DNA of 64,000 nt from an uncultured Pelagibacteraceae bacterium (GTDB lineage Bacteria > Pseudomonadota > Alphaproteobacteria > Pelagibacterales > Pelagibacteraceae), in NCBI GenBank assembly GCA_902594655.1, contig CACJMW010000004.1, positions 1 through 64,000 on the forward strand. The letters are read 5' to 3'. Below the pieces are notes generated by a model that saw only the letters and a program-made list of their open reading frames with translations, did no database searches and was not told the DNA's origin. Position 1 is the stretch's first letter. Each line of letters opens with the position of its first letter. The translations under genes were made by a program, and so were the position numbers. Shown here in pieces: positions 8,050 through 16,899 of this stretch.

Positions 8050-8841
8050 TTAATTACTCCATACAATAGGAAACCAATCATTTCTCATTTTATCCCCATT
8101 TTTTAAATTTATATTTTTAAAAGGTGGTGATGTTTCGCCTTCTCTATCAATAAATCTTACATCGTCACCTATAAATCTTGCAGAGAAAGCTTTACGTGTT
8201 TTCTTGTCGTTATTTCCTGTGGTTGAATGCAAAACTTTAAAATTAAATAAAATAGCATCTCCTAAGTTCAACTCAGTATTAAAAATATTATTTTCATCAA
8301 TATTTGGCATATCTATATATTTTTCATTATTTTCATACCATGATTTATCATTAGACCATTTTGTTGGCTTCACTAGCTTGGGTAAATTATGAGATCCTTT
8401 TAAAACTTTTAAAGAATTTTCTTTTGAAACACTATCTAATGGTATCCAAAAACTACCTGTATCATTTCCATCTATACAATAATAAGGAAGGTCTTGATGC
8501 CAAGGTGTTTCCTTTTTTGTTCCAGGATCTTTTAAAAAAATATGCTCATGAAAAACTTGAACACTATTTGAACCAGTTGCCTGTGCTACAATTTGTGCGG
8601 CAGGAGAATTTAAAATGAAATCTTTAAATTCATCTATTCTTTCCCAATTACAATAATCCTCAAAAAATCTTCCCTCATGATTATTTAAAACGTTCTCTCT
8701 TGCATGTGGACCTGGATTGTTAATTACTTTTTCAAATCCTTTATTTAATTTTTCTATCCAGGGCAAAAAAATTCCTTTGATTAAAATAACTCCATCTCTT
8801 TTATAATTAAAAACTAATTGATCAGATATTTTTGTTGTCAC
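8050..8841 (-). CDS. phytanoyl-CoA dioxygenase (PhyH)-family Fe(II)/2-oxoglutarate oxygenase
   Basis: A 263-residue non-haem iron oxygenase. The facial triad is visible as His115-Gln-Asp117 (TPWHQDLPYY) and His205 (FKVLHSTTGN), with an Arg for 2-oxoglutarate in the following TRKAFSARFIGDD. PhyH-family members hydroxylate diverse small molecules, so the substrate cannot be read directly. It overlaps mtnP by four bases and lies between mtnP and mtnA, so it is very likely cotranslated with MTA salvage. An oxygenase acting on an MTA-derived thioether is attractive but unproven. Confidence 0.85.
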   Translation of the reverse strand: MTTKISDQLVFNYKRDGVILIKGIFLPWIEKLNKGFEKVINNPGPHARENVLNNHEGRFFEDYCNWERIDEFKDFILNSPAAQIVAQATGSNSVQVFHEHIFLKDPGTKKETPWHQDLPYYCIDGNDTGSFWIPLDSVSKENSLKVLKGSHNLPKLVKPTKWSNDKSWYENNEKYIDMPNIDENNIFNTELNLGDAILFNFKVLHSTTGNNDKKTRKAFSARFIGDDVRFIDREGETSPPFKNINLKNGDKMRNDWFPIVWSN

Positions 8842-9710
8842 TTTTTTAAAACTCTTCCAGCTATAGCGCTTAACTTTTCAATTGTATTTTTAGTTCTTTT
8901 CTCTGGTGATGTAATAATTGCAACATCTAAACAATTATTGGTTGGATCCTTAGGATCAATGTGATTTTCAAAATTATCAATTAAATTTTTAATCATATTT
9001 TTAGCTTTAGCTGCATTGCCTAAAAGAACCTTTATAACTTGCTGAACATCAACATTTTCATGGTCTGGATGCCAACAATCATAATCAGTAACCATCGAAA
9101 CTGAAGCATATCTTATTTCAGCTTCTCTTGCTAATTTTGCCTCAGGCATGTTTGTCATTCCTATTACATCAGCATTCCAAGATCTATATAAATTAGATTC
9201 TGCTAATGTAGAAAACTGAGGACCCTCCATTACAACATAAGTCCCACCCCTTTGATATTCTATTTTTTCTTTTTTAATTGCTTCTTCGCATGCGTTCATC
9301 AATCCATTGGAGGTTGGATGAGCCATTGAAACATGAGCTACTATTTCATCATCAAAAAAAGTTTTATTCCTTGCAAAGGTTCTGTCTATAAACTGATCAA
9401 CAATAACAAATTTACCAGGAGGTAATTCTTCTTTTAATGATCCAACGGCAGATACAGATACTATATCTGTAACACCAAGTTGCTTAAGTGCATCGATATT
9501 TGCTCTGAAGTTAATATTTGAAGGATTAATAAAATGTCCCCTCCCATGTCGAGGAAGAAAAAATATTTCATGACTATTAAAGCTTGTTTTTAAAATTTTA
9601 TCTGAAGGTTTTCCCCATGGAGTATCTAAATCTAACAACTCCCTATTTTTAAATTCCTCTACATCATAAAGTCCGCTACCTCCAATGATTGCTAATTTGT
9701 TTGTTGTCAT
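8838..9710 (-). CDS. mtnP: S-methyl-5'-thioadenosine phosphorylase
   Basis: The 290-residue protein matches trimeric MTA phosphorylase: AIIGGSGLYDVEEF at the N-terminus (phosphate-binding GGSG), FLPRHGRGHFINPSNINFRANI near residue 52, YVVMEGPQFSTLAESNLYRSWNADVIGMTNMPEAKLAREAEI (MTA-binding MEGPQF and MTNMPE), and VTDYDCWH. It cleaves MTA with phosphate to adenine and methylthioribose-1-phosphate. It is the first gene of the minus-strand salvage operon, and apt is divergent 41 bases away, so the two share a promoter region and consecutive reactions. Confidence 0.95.
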   Translation of the reverse strand: MTTNKLAIIGGSGLYDVEEFKNRELLDLDTPWGKPSDKILKTSFNSHEIFFLPRHGRGHFINPSNINFRANIDALKQLGVTDIVSVSAVGSLKEELPPGKFVIVDQFIDRTFARNKTFFDDEIVAHVSMAHPTSNGLMNACEEAIKKEKIEYQRGGTYVVMEGPQFSTLAESNLYRSWNADVIGMTNMPEAKLAREAEIRYASVSMVTDYDCWHPDHENVDVQQVIKVLLGNAAKAKNMIKNLIDNFENHIDPKDPTNNCLDVAIITSPEKRTKNTIEKLSAIAGRVLKK

Positions 9711-9751
9711 ATAATAAGATTTAAACTATTTAGTATTTATAAATTACTATT

Positions 9752-10276
9752 ATGAATTTAAAAGAATTTATTAGATCTATCCCTGATTATCCAAAAAAAG
9801 GTATTTTATTTAGAGATATTACTACTTTAATAAAAAATGAGAAAGCATTCGGAGAAACTATAGATCAAATTATAACTAAATCTAAATCTTACAATTTTGA
9901 TAAAGTTGCTGCAGTCGAATCTAGAGGTTTTGTATTTGCATCGGCAGTTTCTTATATATTAAAAAAACCATTTATTATGTTAAGGAAAAAAAATAAACTT
10001 CCTGCAGACGTACATTCAATAGATTTTGAATTAGAGTATGGAACTGCAACAATAGAAGTTCATAAAGATTCTATTAATAAAAATGAAAAAATTTTGATTA
10101 TTGATGATCTTATAGCAACTGGTGGAACCGCTAAAGCTGCTGCGAAGTTAGTAGAAATGTCTGATGGTAATGTTGCGGGCTTTATTTTTGTTATTAATCT
10201 ATTTGATCTAGGTGGAAGTGACTTATTACAAAAAAACTATAAAGTGGATAGTTTAATTTCCTTTCCAGGCCATTAA
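9752..10276 (+). CDS. apt: adenine phosphoribosyltransferase
   Basis: A 174-residue Apt of normal length. It has IPDYPKKGILFRDITTLIKN at the N-terminus, AAVESRGFVFASAVSYIL, the flexible-loop LRKKNKLP, and the PRPP-binding ILIIDDLIATGGTAKAA near residue 118. It converts adenine and PRPP to AMP. It sits head to head with mtnP, so the adenine released from MTA can be reused at once. It ends in a TTAA that also stops the convergent glycosyltransferase gene. Confidence 0.96.
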   Translation: MNLKEFIRSIPDYPKKGILFRDITTLIKNEKAFGETIDQIITKSKSYNFDKVAAVESRGFVFASAVSYILKKPFIMLRKKNKLPADVHSIDFELEYGTATIEVHKDSINKNEKILIIDDLIATGGTAKAAAKLVEMSDGNVAGFIFVINLFDLGGSDLLQKNYKVDSLISFPGH

Positions 10277-11133
10277 TCAGTAGGTCTAAGATAAGATTTT
10301 TTTCCAATAATAGAATTAATTAATCCCAAAAAACGCATTTTATAAATTTTTTTTTTATGGGAATTAAAAAATAATGAGTAAAATAAAAACTTTACAAATG
10401 ATGAAATAAAATTTCCTACAATTTTTAATAATGCATTTAAAAATCCATAATGTTTTTTATTAAAATAAAATTTAGACCACATCCAGTGCCAGTTTCTAAT
10501 ATACTCAAGAGTATTTGATTGATCTAATTTAGTTGAATATGAACCAATGTGTTTGATTTTAGAATTTTTGACAATAAATATTTTTTCATTTTTAATCTTT
10601 TGTCTTAAACATAAATCAGTATTTTCAAGATAAAGAAAAAAATTTTCATCAAAATAGTCATTATTTTTAAATTTGGTTTTATTTATTAACATTGAGAAAC
10701 CATCAACATTATCAACTTCAATTACATTTTCACTTAATTGTTTATAGTTATTTTTTATTTCGTAGTTTGGAAAATCTTTGTTTTCATTAATTGGAGAAAT
10801 AATTGAAAAATCATTAATCTCTTTCATTGATTCAATTAAATTTATGAATGTAGTTTCATTAAAAATTACATCTGGATTGAGCACATAGGCAAAATTTGTA
10901 TTAGATGTCTTTAAGCCGATATTATTAGATGCCCCCATTCCAATATTTTTATTTAAAATAACCTCAATATTGTCATATTTCATCTCTAAATCATTCTTCA
11001 ATTCATTATCGGATGAATTTTCAATAACAATAATTTTTGATGATTGTGGTAATGAATTGATACAATTATAAATAACTTTATTAGATTTATAACTAACTAT
11101 GATAAATGTTATATCGTTTAAATCTATATTCAT
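10273..11133 (-). CDS. glycosyltransferase family 2 (rhamnosyltransferase-like)
   Basis: The 286-residue protein begins TFIIVSYKSNKVIYNCINSLP and has the GT-A features IIVIENSSDN, GASNNIGLKTS, YVLNPDVIF (Asp-containing metal/nucleotide motif) and FDENFFLYLENTDLCLRQK (catalytic acidic patch). The C-terminus is aromatic and basic, likely membrane-associated. It is the left edge of the polysaccharide locus. It resembles the GT2 gene at 18157 (both share FDENFFLY and an RNWHxxWSKFY string), so the two are paralogs. It probably adds a deoxysugar to a lipid-linked glycan. Confidence 0.88.
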   Translation of the reverse strand: MNIDLNDITFIIVSYKSNKVIYNCINSLPQSSKIIVIENSSDNELKNDLEMKYDNIEVILNKNIGMGASNNIGLKTSNTNFAYVLNPDVIFNETTFINLIESMKEINDFSIISPINENKDFPNYEIKNNYKQLSENVIEVDNVDGFSMLINKTKFKNNDYFDENFFLYLENTDLCLRQKIKNEKIFIVKNSKIKHIGSYSTKLDQSNTLEYIRNWHWMWSKFYFNKKHYGFLNALLKIVGNFISSFVKFLFYSLFFNSHKKKIYKMRFLGLINSIIGKKSYLRPTD

Positions 11134-11180
11134 AGAATTTAAGAAGTATACTTAATTAGTTTATTGATGTAAAAAAAATA

Positions 11181-12194
11181 ATGCACAAAATTATTGTTAC
11201 TGGCGGACTAGGTTTTATAGGAAGTAATTTAATTAACCTTTTATTAAAGAAAAATTTTAAAGTTTTAAATATTGACAAAATAACCTATGCATCTAACTTT
11301 TATAATACAAATGAATTCAGCAAAAATAAAAACTATAAATTTATAAAATGTGATCTTTGCAATAAAAACAAATTAAAAAGATTAATTGATAAATATAAAC
11401 CTAATGGAATTTTTAATCTTGCTGCAGAAACACATGTTGATAGATCAATAGATGGTCCAAAGAATTTTATTTATTCAAATATTATTGGAACTTTTAATTT
11501 ATTGGAAATAATTAGAAATAATAAAAAAAAAATAAAACTCGTTCATATTTCAACGGATGAAGTATATGGAGATATTATCAAAGGTAGATCTAAAGAAGAT
11601 GATGCTTATAAACCTAGTTCACCTTATTCTGCTACAAAAGCATCATCTGATCACTTGGTAAGCTCATATATAAGAACTTATAAAATCCATGGAATAGTTA
11701 CTAATTGTTCAAATAATTATGGACCAAGACAACATCCTGAAAAACTAATACCAAAACTCATTTACAATATAATCAATAATAAAAAATTGCCAATATATGG
11801 AAAAGGAAAAAATTCTAGAGAATGGATATTTGTTGATGATCATTGTGAAGCTCTTATCAAAGTTTACCAAACTGGTAAAATAGGTGAATTTTATAATATT
11901 GGATCTAATTACAATCTAGATAATCTAGCAGTGGTTAAGAAATTAATAAATATTTCAAAGAAGAAAATCAAAATAGGAAATAATGTTAAAATTTATTTTG
12001 TAAAAGATAGACCTGGTCACGATAAGAGATATGCTATAGATAGTAACAAAATTAAGAAAAAAATAAATTGGAAACCTAGAATTAAATTTATGGATGGGTT
12101 AGAAAAAACATTTAATTGGTATCTAAATAATCAAAATTATTTTTTAAAATTGAAGAAAAATGATATTTTAAAAAGACTAGGAACAAAAAATTGA
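11181..12194 (+). CDS. rmlB: dTDP-glucose 4,6-dehydratase
   Basis: A 337-residue extended SDR with VTGGLGFIGSNL (NAD-binding GxxGxxG), NLAAETHVDRSIDGP, catalytic Thr-Asp-Glu in HISTDEVYGD, SPYSATKASSDHLV (catalytic YxxxK), NCSNNYGPRQHPEKLIP and REWIFVDDHCEA. These are all RmlB hallmarks. It turns dTDP-glucose into dTDP-4-keto-6-deoxyglucose, the branch point for rhamnose and other deoxysugars. It starts the plus-strand operon rmlB-rmlA-rmlC with 4-base overlaps. Its gene is extremely AT-rich and its surface is lysine-rich, as elsewhere in this locus. Confidence 0.96.
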   Translation: MHKIIVTGGLGFIGSNLINLLLKKNFKVLNIDKITYASNFYNTNEFSKNKNYKFIKCDLCNKNKLKRLIDKYKPNGIFNLAAETHVDRSIDGPKNFIYSNIIGTFNLLEIIRNNKKKIKLVHISTDEVYGDIIKGRSKEDDAYKPSSPYSATKASSDHLVSSYIRTYKIHGIVTNCSNNYGPRQHPEKLIPKLIYNIINNKKLPIYGKGKNSREWIFVDDHCEALIKVYQTGKIGEFYNIGSNYNLDNLAVVKKLINISKKKIKIGNNVKIYFVKDRPGHDKRYAIDSNKIKKKINWKPRIKFMDGLEKTFNWYLNNQNYFLKLKKNDILKRLGTKN

Positions 12195-13063
12195 TTAAAA
12201 AGGGAATTATTTTATCTGGAGGCATGGGTACTCGTATGAGCCCATTAACTAAAGCTGTCAACAAGCAACTTCTTCCAATATACGATAAGCCACTTATATT
12301 TTACCCACTCTCAATACTAATGTTGGCAAAAATTAAAGATATTTTGATTATTGTAAACAAAGGCCAATTAAATCAATATAAAAAAATATTACCAGATGGA
12401 AAAAGGCTTGGAATAAATATTGCTTTCAAAGAACAGGAAAGTCCAAAAGGTTTACCGGATGCTTTTATACTTGGAGAAAAATTTATAAAAAATCAAAATG
12501 TAGCTCTTATACTTGGAGATAATTTTTTCTATGGACAATATCTTACACAAAAATTAATTGACTGTACAAAAATGAAAAAAGGAGCAACAGTTTTATTACA
12601 TAAAGTTTCTAAACCTGAGCTATATGGTGTAGCAAAGATTAATAAAAAAAATAAAATTACTTTAATAAAAGAAAAGCCAAAGAAGAAATTTTCAGATCTA
12701 GCCATTACTGGACTTTATTTTTTTGATAGTAAAGTTGTTGAATATTCAAAAAAACTAAAACCATCTAAAAGAAACGAGCTTGAAATCACAGATTTATTAA
12801 AAATTTATATGAAAAAAAAAGCTTTGAAAGCAGACTTTATTGGTAGAGGTGGGGCTTGGCTAGATACAGGTTCTATTGAAGATTTTTATAAAACTAGCGC
12901 TTTTGTTTCAGCAATTGAAAATAGACAAGGATTTAAAATTGCTTGCCTAGAAGAAATTTCATTATTAAATGGATGGATTTCTAAAAAAAATATATTAGAA
13001 GCAATCAGCTTTTATGGGAAATGTGAATACTCACAATATTTAAACAAATTAATAAATACATGA
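12191..13063 (+). CDS. rmlA: glucose-1-phosphate thymidylyltransferase
   Basis: The 290-residue protein has the nucleotidyltransferase signature LSGGMGTRMSPLTKAVNKQLLPIYDKPLI at the N-terminus, plus FKEQESPKGLPDAFILGE, LILGDNFFYG and GGAWLDTGSIEDF. It makes dTDP-glucose from dTTP and glucose-1-phosphate. The start is an unusual TTG that overlaps the rmlB stop (TTGA); no ATG fits before the conserved GG motif, so TTG is well supported. Translational coupling to rmlB is likely. Confidence 0.95.
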   Translation: MIKKGIILSGGMGTRMSPLTKAVNKQLLPIYDKPLIFYPLSILMLAKIKDILIIVNKGQLNQYKKILPDGKRLGINIAFKEQESPKGLPDAFILGEKFIKNQNVALILGDNFFYGQYLTQKLIDCTKMKKGATVLLHKVSKPELYGVAKINKKNKITLIKEKPKKKFSDLAITGLYFFDSKVVEYSKKLKPSKRNELEITDLLKIYMKKKALKADFIGRGGAWLDTGSIEDFYKTSAFVSAIENRQGFKIACLEEISLLNGWISKKNILEAISFYGKCEYSQYLNKLINT

Positions 13064-13587
13064 AAATTTATAAAACTGGATTTGATGAACTTTATGTTCT
13101 TCAAGGAGAAAGGTTTTCCGATAGTAGAGGTTTTTTAAGGGAGATTTTTAAAAAAAATTTGGTCAAAGAAAAAATGGTTTTTTCAGTAGTATCATCATCA
13201 AAAAGAAATGTAATAAGAGGATTGCATATACAAAAAAAAAATTCTCAAGCAAAATTCGTAACTGTTATTAAAGGAGAAATTTTAGACGTTGCGGTAGATT
13301 TAAGAAAAAATTCAAAAACTTTTGGAAAACATTTCAAAATTATTCTAAATGATAGAAACTCTAAATTTCTTTTCATACCCAAAGGCTTTGCGCACGGATT
13401 TCTAGCCAAAAAAAAAGAAAATCTTGTTTTGTATAGTTGTTCAAAATATAGAGAACCCCATCAAGAAAGATCAATACTATGGAATGATCCAAAGCTTTCA
13501 ATTAATTGGGGAATTAAAAAACCAATTATATCAAAAAAAGATAAAACTGCTTCTAGTTTTGATAAATTTTTAAAAGAAAAAAAATGA
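13060..13587 (+). CDS. rmlC: dTDP-4-dehydrorhamnose 3,5-epimerase (RmlC family)
   Basis: A 175-residue cupin of normal length. It has FSDSRGFLREIF, VVSSSKRNVIRGLHIQ (catalytic His in RGLH), IKGEILDVAVDLRKNSKTFGK, FIPKGFAHGFLA and ERSILWNDPKLSINWG. The usual tyrosine-rich stretch before the ER motif reads KYREPHQER, with Arg where many family members have a second Tyr, so 3,5- versus 3-epimerase activity is uncertain. It overlaps rmlA and the next methyltransferase gene by four bases each. A paralog lies at 17646. Confidence 0.88.
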   Translation: MKIYKTGFDELYVLQGERFSDSRGFLREIFKKNLVKEKMVFSVVSSSKRNVIRGLHIQKKNSQAKFVTVIKGEILDVAVDLRKNSKTFGKHFKIILNDRNSKFLFIPKGFAHGFLAKKKENLVLYSCSKYREPHQERSILWNDPKLSINWGIKKPIISKKDKTASSFDKFLKEKK

Positions 13588-14759
13588 TTTTTTTAGATCT
13601 TGGATATCAACCTTTGGCAAATGAGTATTTAAAAAATACTAATTCAAAAGAAAAAAAATATAGACTTTTGGTTGATTTCAACAAGAAAAGCAAAATTGTT
13701 TCAATTAAAAAAAAATTCTCTAGCAAAAAAATGTTTAAAAATAATTACCCTTATAGATCATCAATGTCAAAAACAATGACTCAAAGTTTCAAAACTTTTG
13801 CAAAAGATTTAAAAAAAAAATTTAAAAAAAAAAAAATTTTAGAAATTGGCTGTAACGATGGTGTATTTCTTGAAAATTTTAATAAATCTTTTTCATTAGG
13901 TATTGAACCTTGTTCTAATATCGCTCAATTATCAAAAAAAAAAGGTCTTAATGTTATTATTAAATACTGGAATCAAAGAACAGCTTTAAAAATAAGAAAA
14001 AAATTCGGTCATTTTGATCTTATATATTCTGCTAATACAATTACTCATATAAAAAATTTAAATGATGTTTTTAAATCAATAAATTTAGTTCTCAGTGATA
14101 CTGGAACTCTAATAATCCAAGATCCATCCATGTTGGAATTGTTAAAAAAAAATGCATATGATCAATTTTATAATGAACATATCTATGTTTTTTCATATGT
14201 ATCTTTATCTAAATTACTAGATAAACATAAGTTGTATATTTATAAAATTAAAAATATTTCTGAACATGGAGGTTCAATTAGATATTTTATTAAGAAAAAA
14301 ATTTCAAAAAATGTTATTGATAAATCTGTTAAAATCCAACTTCAAAAAGAAATAAAATTTGGTTTAAAAAAATTTACTACATATAAAAAATTTGGATTTG
14401 ATGTTAATAAATCTAAAAATAAACTTAAAAATATATTAGCGAAATTAAAAAATCTAAATAAAAAAGTAATTGGATATGGTGCAACTGCGAAGGCAGTTAC
14501 AGTTTTAAATTATTGTAATATTGGTAATGATATCATTAAATTTTTTTATGACACAACCCCTGAAAAGCATAATAAGTTTATACCCGGTGTAAAAATACCT
14601 GTCAAAAAGTATAGAATTTTAAATACTAAAGAAGTAGATTATGCTTTTCTTGGCGCTTGGAATTTTAAAAAAGAAATATATCAAAAAGAAAAAAAATTCT
14701 TAAAGTCTGGCGGCAAGTTTATAACTCACATACCCAAACCAAAGATTTTAAGCTATTAA
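13584..14759 (+). CDS. SAM-dependent sugar C-methyltransferase (TylC3/NovU-like)
   Basis: The 391-residue protein shows LDLGYQPLANEYL at the N-terminus, SAM motif I in ILEIGCNDGVFLENF, YDQFYNEHIYVFSYVSLSKLLDKH and the C-terminal VIGYGATAKAVTVLNYC. These are typical of C-methyltransferases acting on dTDP-4-keto deoxysugars. The N-terminal Cys-x2-Cys zinc-binding segment usual in this family is missing; the protein begins right at the LDLG motif, fixed by the ATGA overlap with rmlC. A paralog lies at 21007. It may put a methyl branch on the sugar made by RmlA/B. Confidence 0.85.
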   Translation: MIFLDLGYQPLANEYLKNTNSKEKKYRLLVDFNKKSKIVSIKKKFSSKKMFKNNYPYRSSMSKTMTQSFKTFAKDLKKKFKKKKILEIGCNDGVFLENFNKSFSLGIEPCSNIAQLSKKKGLNVIIKYWNQRTALKIRKKFGHFDLIYSANTITHIKNLNDVFKSINLVLSDTGTLIIQDPSMLELLKKNAYDQFYNEHIYVFSYVSLSKLLDKHKLYIYKIKNISEHGGSIRYFIKKKISKNVIDKSVKIQLQKEIKFGLKKFTTYKKFGFDVNKSKNKLKNILAKLKNLNKKVIGYGATAKAVTVLNYCNIGNDIIKFFYDTTPEKHNKFIPGVKIPVKKYRILNTKEVDYAFLGAWNFKKEIYQKEKKFLKSGGKFITHIPKPKILSY

Positions 14760-14760
14760 A

Positions 14761-16893
14761 ATGTTTTCTGAAGAAAAAAAGTTTAAAAGTTTTATATTAA
14801 TTTCAATTTTAATCTGGCCTTTTATTTTTCTTTTTCCATTAAGTTTAGGAATTATTGTAATGGGTAATGATTTCGATCTGATTTATTTTTCTTACAAAAG
14901 ATATATAGCTGAAATGCTATCAGTTGGTGTGGTACCTCTTTGGTCTCCGTCTGAAGGTTCTGGAATGAGTTTAATCTTTAATCCTTTTGCGCAATACTTT
15001 TATATCCCAGGATGGATCAACTATCTAATATATTTTATTACCGAAAGTTTAACTCTTCATACATTTCTAAATTACACAATTTTTGGTTTATCAATTTTTT
15101 CTTTAGGAATTTACAAGTGGTTGAGAAGTTTAAAAATTAATCTCTATATTTGCGCTATTGTAGCAATATTAATTGTTTGCAATCTGAAATTAACTGAATT
15201 ACTCAGATTTCCAAACGCCGTCCACTCAGCAGCTTGGTTCCCATGGATACTATATGGAATAAATTCTATTACACACAATGGTAAATTTTGGAGAGGTTTT
15301 ATAGTTATTTTTTTTTCAAACTCATTTTTAATTACAGCTGGTTACCCTTATTTTATTGTTTATTCCCTTTTTCTTTTTGGTTTTTATATTGCCATTGTTT
15401 GTCCTATATTTTTAGTATCAGATAAAAATAATTTTAAAATTGTAAGCATTTTTAGCTTGTATATAAAAAATATAATTCCATTTGCGCTTTCTTATTTATT
15501 AGCACTTCCATGGTTATTAAATGTAAAATTTTTTTTAAAAAATTTAGTTGATAGGACAGAAAATAATTGGGAATTTTCAACAGAGCATAATTTTAACTGG
15601 ATAGATACTTTAGGCTCATGGATATATCCGCCTGCTTCAACTACTGAGGGATGGTACTATTCAGGAATATTGATTTCTATTTTAATTATTTTTTTAATAA
15701 CTTTACTTTTTAGAAAAGACTTTATTAGTAATATCGATCGAAAATTAATTTTATTTTCATTTTTTTTTATTATTTTTATTACTTACTTTTCATGGGTTCA
15801 AAGCTCATTTTTGTTTAAATGGTCATGGGAAAATTTACCATTAATAGGTTCACTAAGAACTTGGCCAAGGTTAAATATTACTCTATTGCCATTTATTGCT
15901 TTGTTATTGGCTTATTCAATTAAATATATTGAATTAATTTTAAGAGAAAATCAAAAAATTAAATCAAGCGTAGTAACTTTCATATTAATCTCATTTTCAT
16001 TAATATTCTTACAAGTGTGTCTTAATATTTTTGATATTAAAGATGCTGAATATTGGGGTTATTGGCAAAAATTACGTTTTGAATATGCAATCGAGTCGAC
16101 ACCAAATATAATTGGTTACTTTATTAGTTTATATAATGGAGAAATTTATATTATATTTAATATCATTTCATTGATATTAATTTCCATACTTTTCCTTAAA
16201 AGAAAAAAAATTAATTTACGCAAGTTTAAATTATTATTTATTTTTTTGTTAATCTTTACTGTTTCTGCAGAGTTATTTATTATTTCGAATTTGCAATGGG
16301 GACTTGATAAATGGAAAACAAATTATATTCAAACTTCTAATCCATTATATGAATTAAGAATGGCATTTAACAAAAAAAAAATAATTGATACAGTAAAAGG
16401 TAACGAATATTTTAGAGATAACAAAAGATTTAACGTAAACTATCCAGACAACTATGGTTATAATTCTCATGCAAAAAACTTTACAAAATACTTTGAAAGA
16501 TATGGTGGAAAAATTAAAGAAGGAGTGGATGAGGCGGACATTTATTATGTAAAGAAATTTTATGGAAATTCTGAACCGTACAAAAAAATATTTTTTTCAG
16601 AAAATATAAAATACGAAAATATTGTAAACTTCATGAAAGATAGTGACTTATATGAAATAAACTCTAATTTTAATCATAGAATTTTGCTTGAAAAATATGA
16701 CGGTAATAATGTTGAAATAAATATTACAACAGACCAAATGGGATGGGTTAGTTACATTGATAATTGGGATAGAGACTGGGAGGCATATGTTAATAATGAT
16801 AAAGTAGAAATATATAAATTGCTTGGATCTTACAAAAGTATTAAAGTTAAAAAAGGTTTTTCAAATATTAAATTTCAGTATAAACCTTGGTAA
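14761..16893 (+). CDS. YfhO-like polytopic membrane protein
   Basis: A 710-residue protein with about twelve hydrophobic helices in residues 10-500 and a soluble C-terminal domain. The N-terminal pattern of Asp-rich ends and VVPLWSPSEGSGMSLIFNPFAQYFYIPGW matches the YfhO/GT-C family, in which the first periplasmic loop carries acidic catalytic residues. YfhO-type proteins modify cell-envelope glycopolymers with lipid-linked sugars. The C-terminus stops at IKFQYKPW without the final helix common in YfhO. The next gene, a DPM1-like enzyme, could supply the polyprenyl-phosphate sugar donor; that pairing is inference. Confidence 0.75.
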   Translation: MFSEEKKFKSFILISILIWPFIFLFPLSLGIIVMGNDFDLIYFSYKRYIAEMLSVGVVPLWSPSEGSGMSLIFNPFAQYFYIPGWINYLIYFITESLTLHTFLNYTIFGLSIFSLGIYKWLRSLKINLYICAIVAILIVCNLKLTELLRFPNAVHSAAWFPWILYGINSITHNGKFWRGFIVIFFSNSFLITAGYPYFIVYSLFLFGFYIAIVCPIFLVSDKNNFKIVSIFSLYIKNIIPFALSYLLALPWLLNVKFFLKNLVDRTENNWEFSTEHNFNWIDTLGSWIYPPASTTEGWYYSGILISILIIFLITLLFRKDFISNIDRKLILFSFFFIIFITYFSWVQSSFLFKWSWENLPLIGSLRTWPRLNITLLPFIALLLAYSIKYIELILRENQKIKSSVVTFILISFSLIFLQVCLNIFDIKDAEYWGYWQKLRFEYAIESTPNIIGYFISLYNGEIYIIFNIISLILISILFLKRKKINLRKFKLLFIFLLIFTVSAELFIISNLQWGLDKWKTNYIQTSNPLYELRMAFNKKKIIDTVKGNEYFRDNKRFNVNYPDNYGYNSHAKNFTKYFERYGGKIKEGVDEADIYYVKKFYGNSEPYKKIFFSENIKYENIVNFMKDSDLYEINSNFNHRILLEKYDGNNVEINITTDQMGWVSYIDNWDRDWEAYVNNDKVEIYKLLGSYKSIKVKKGFSNIKFQYKPW

Positions 16894-16899
16894 AATAGT

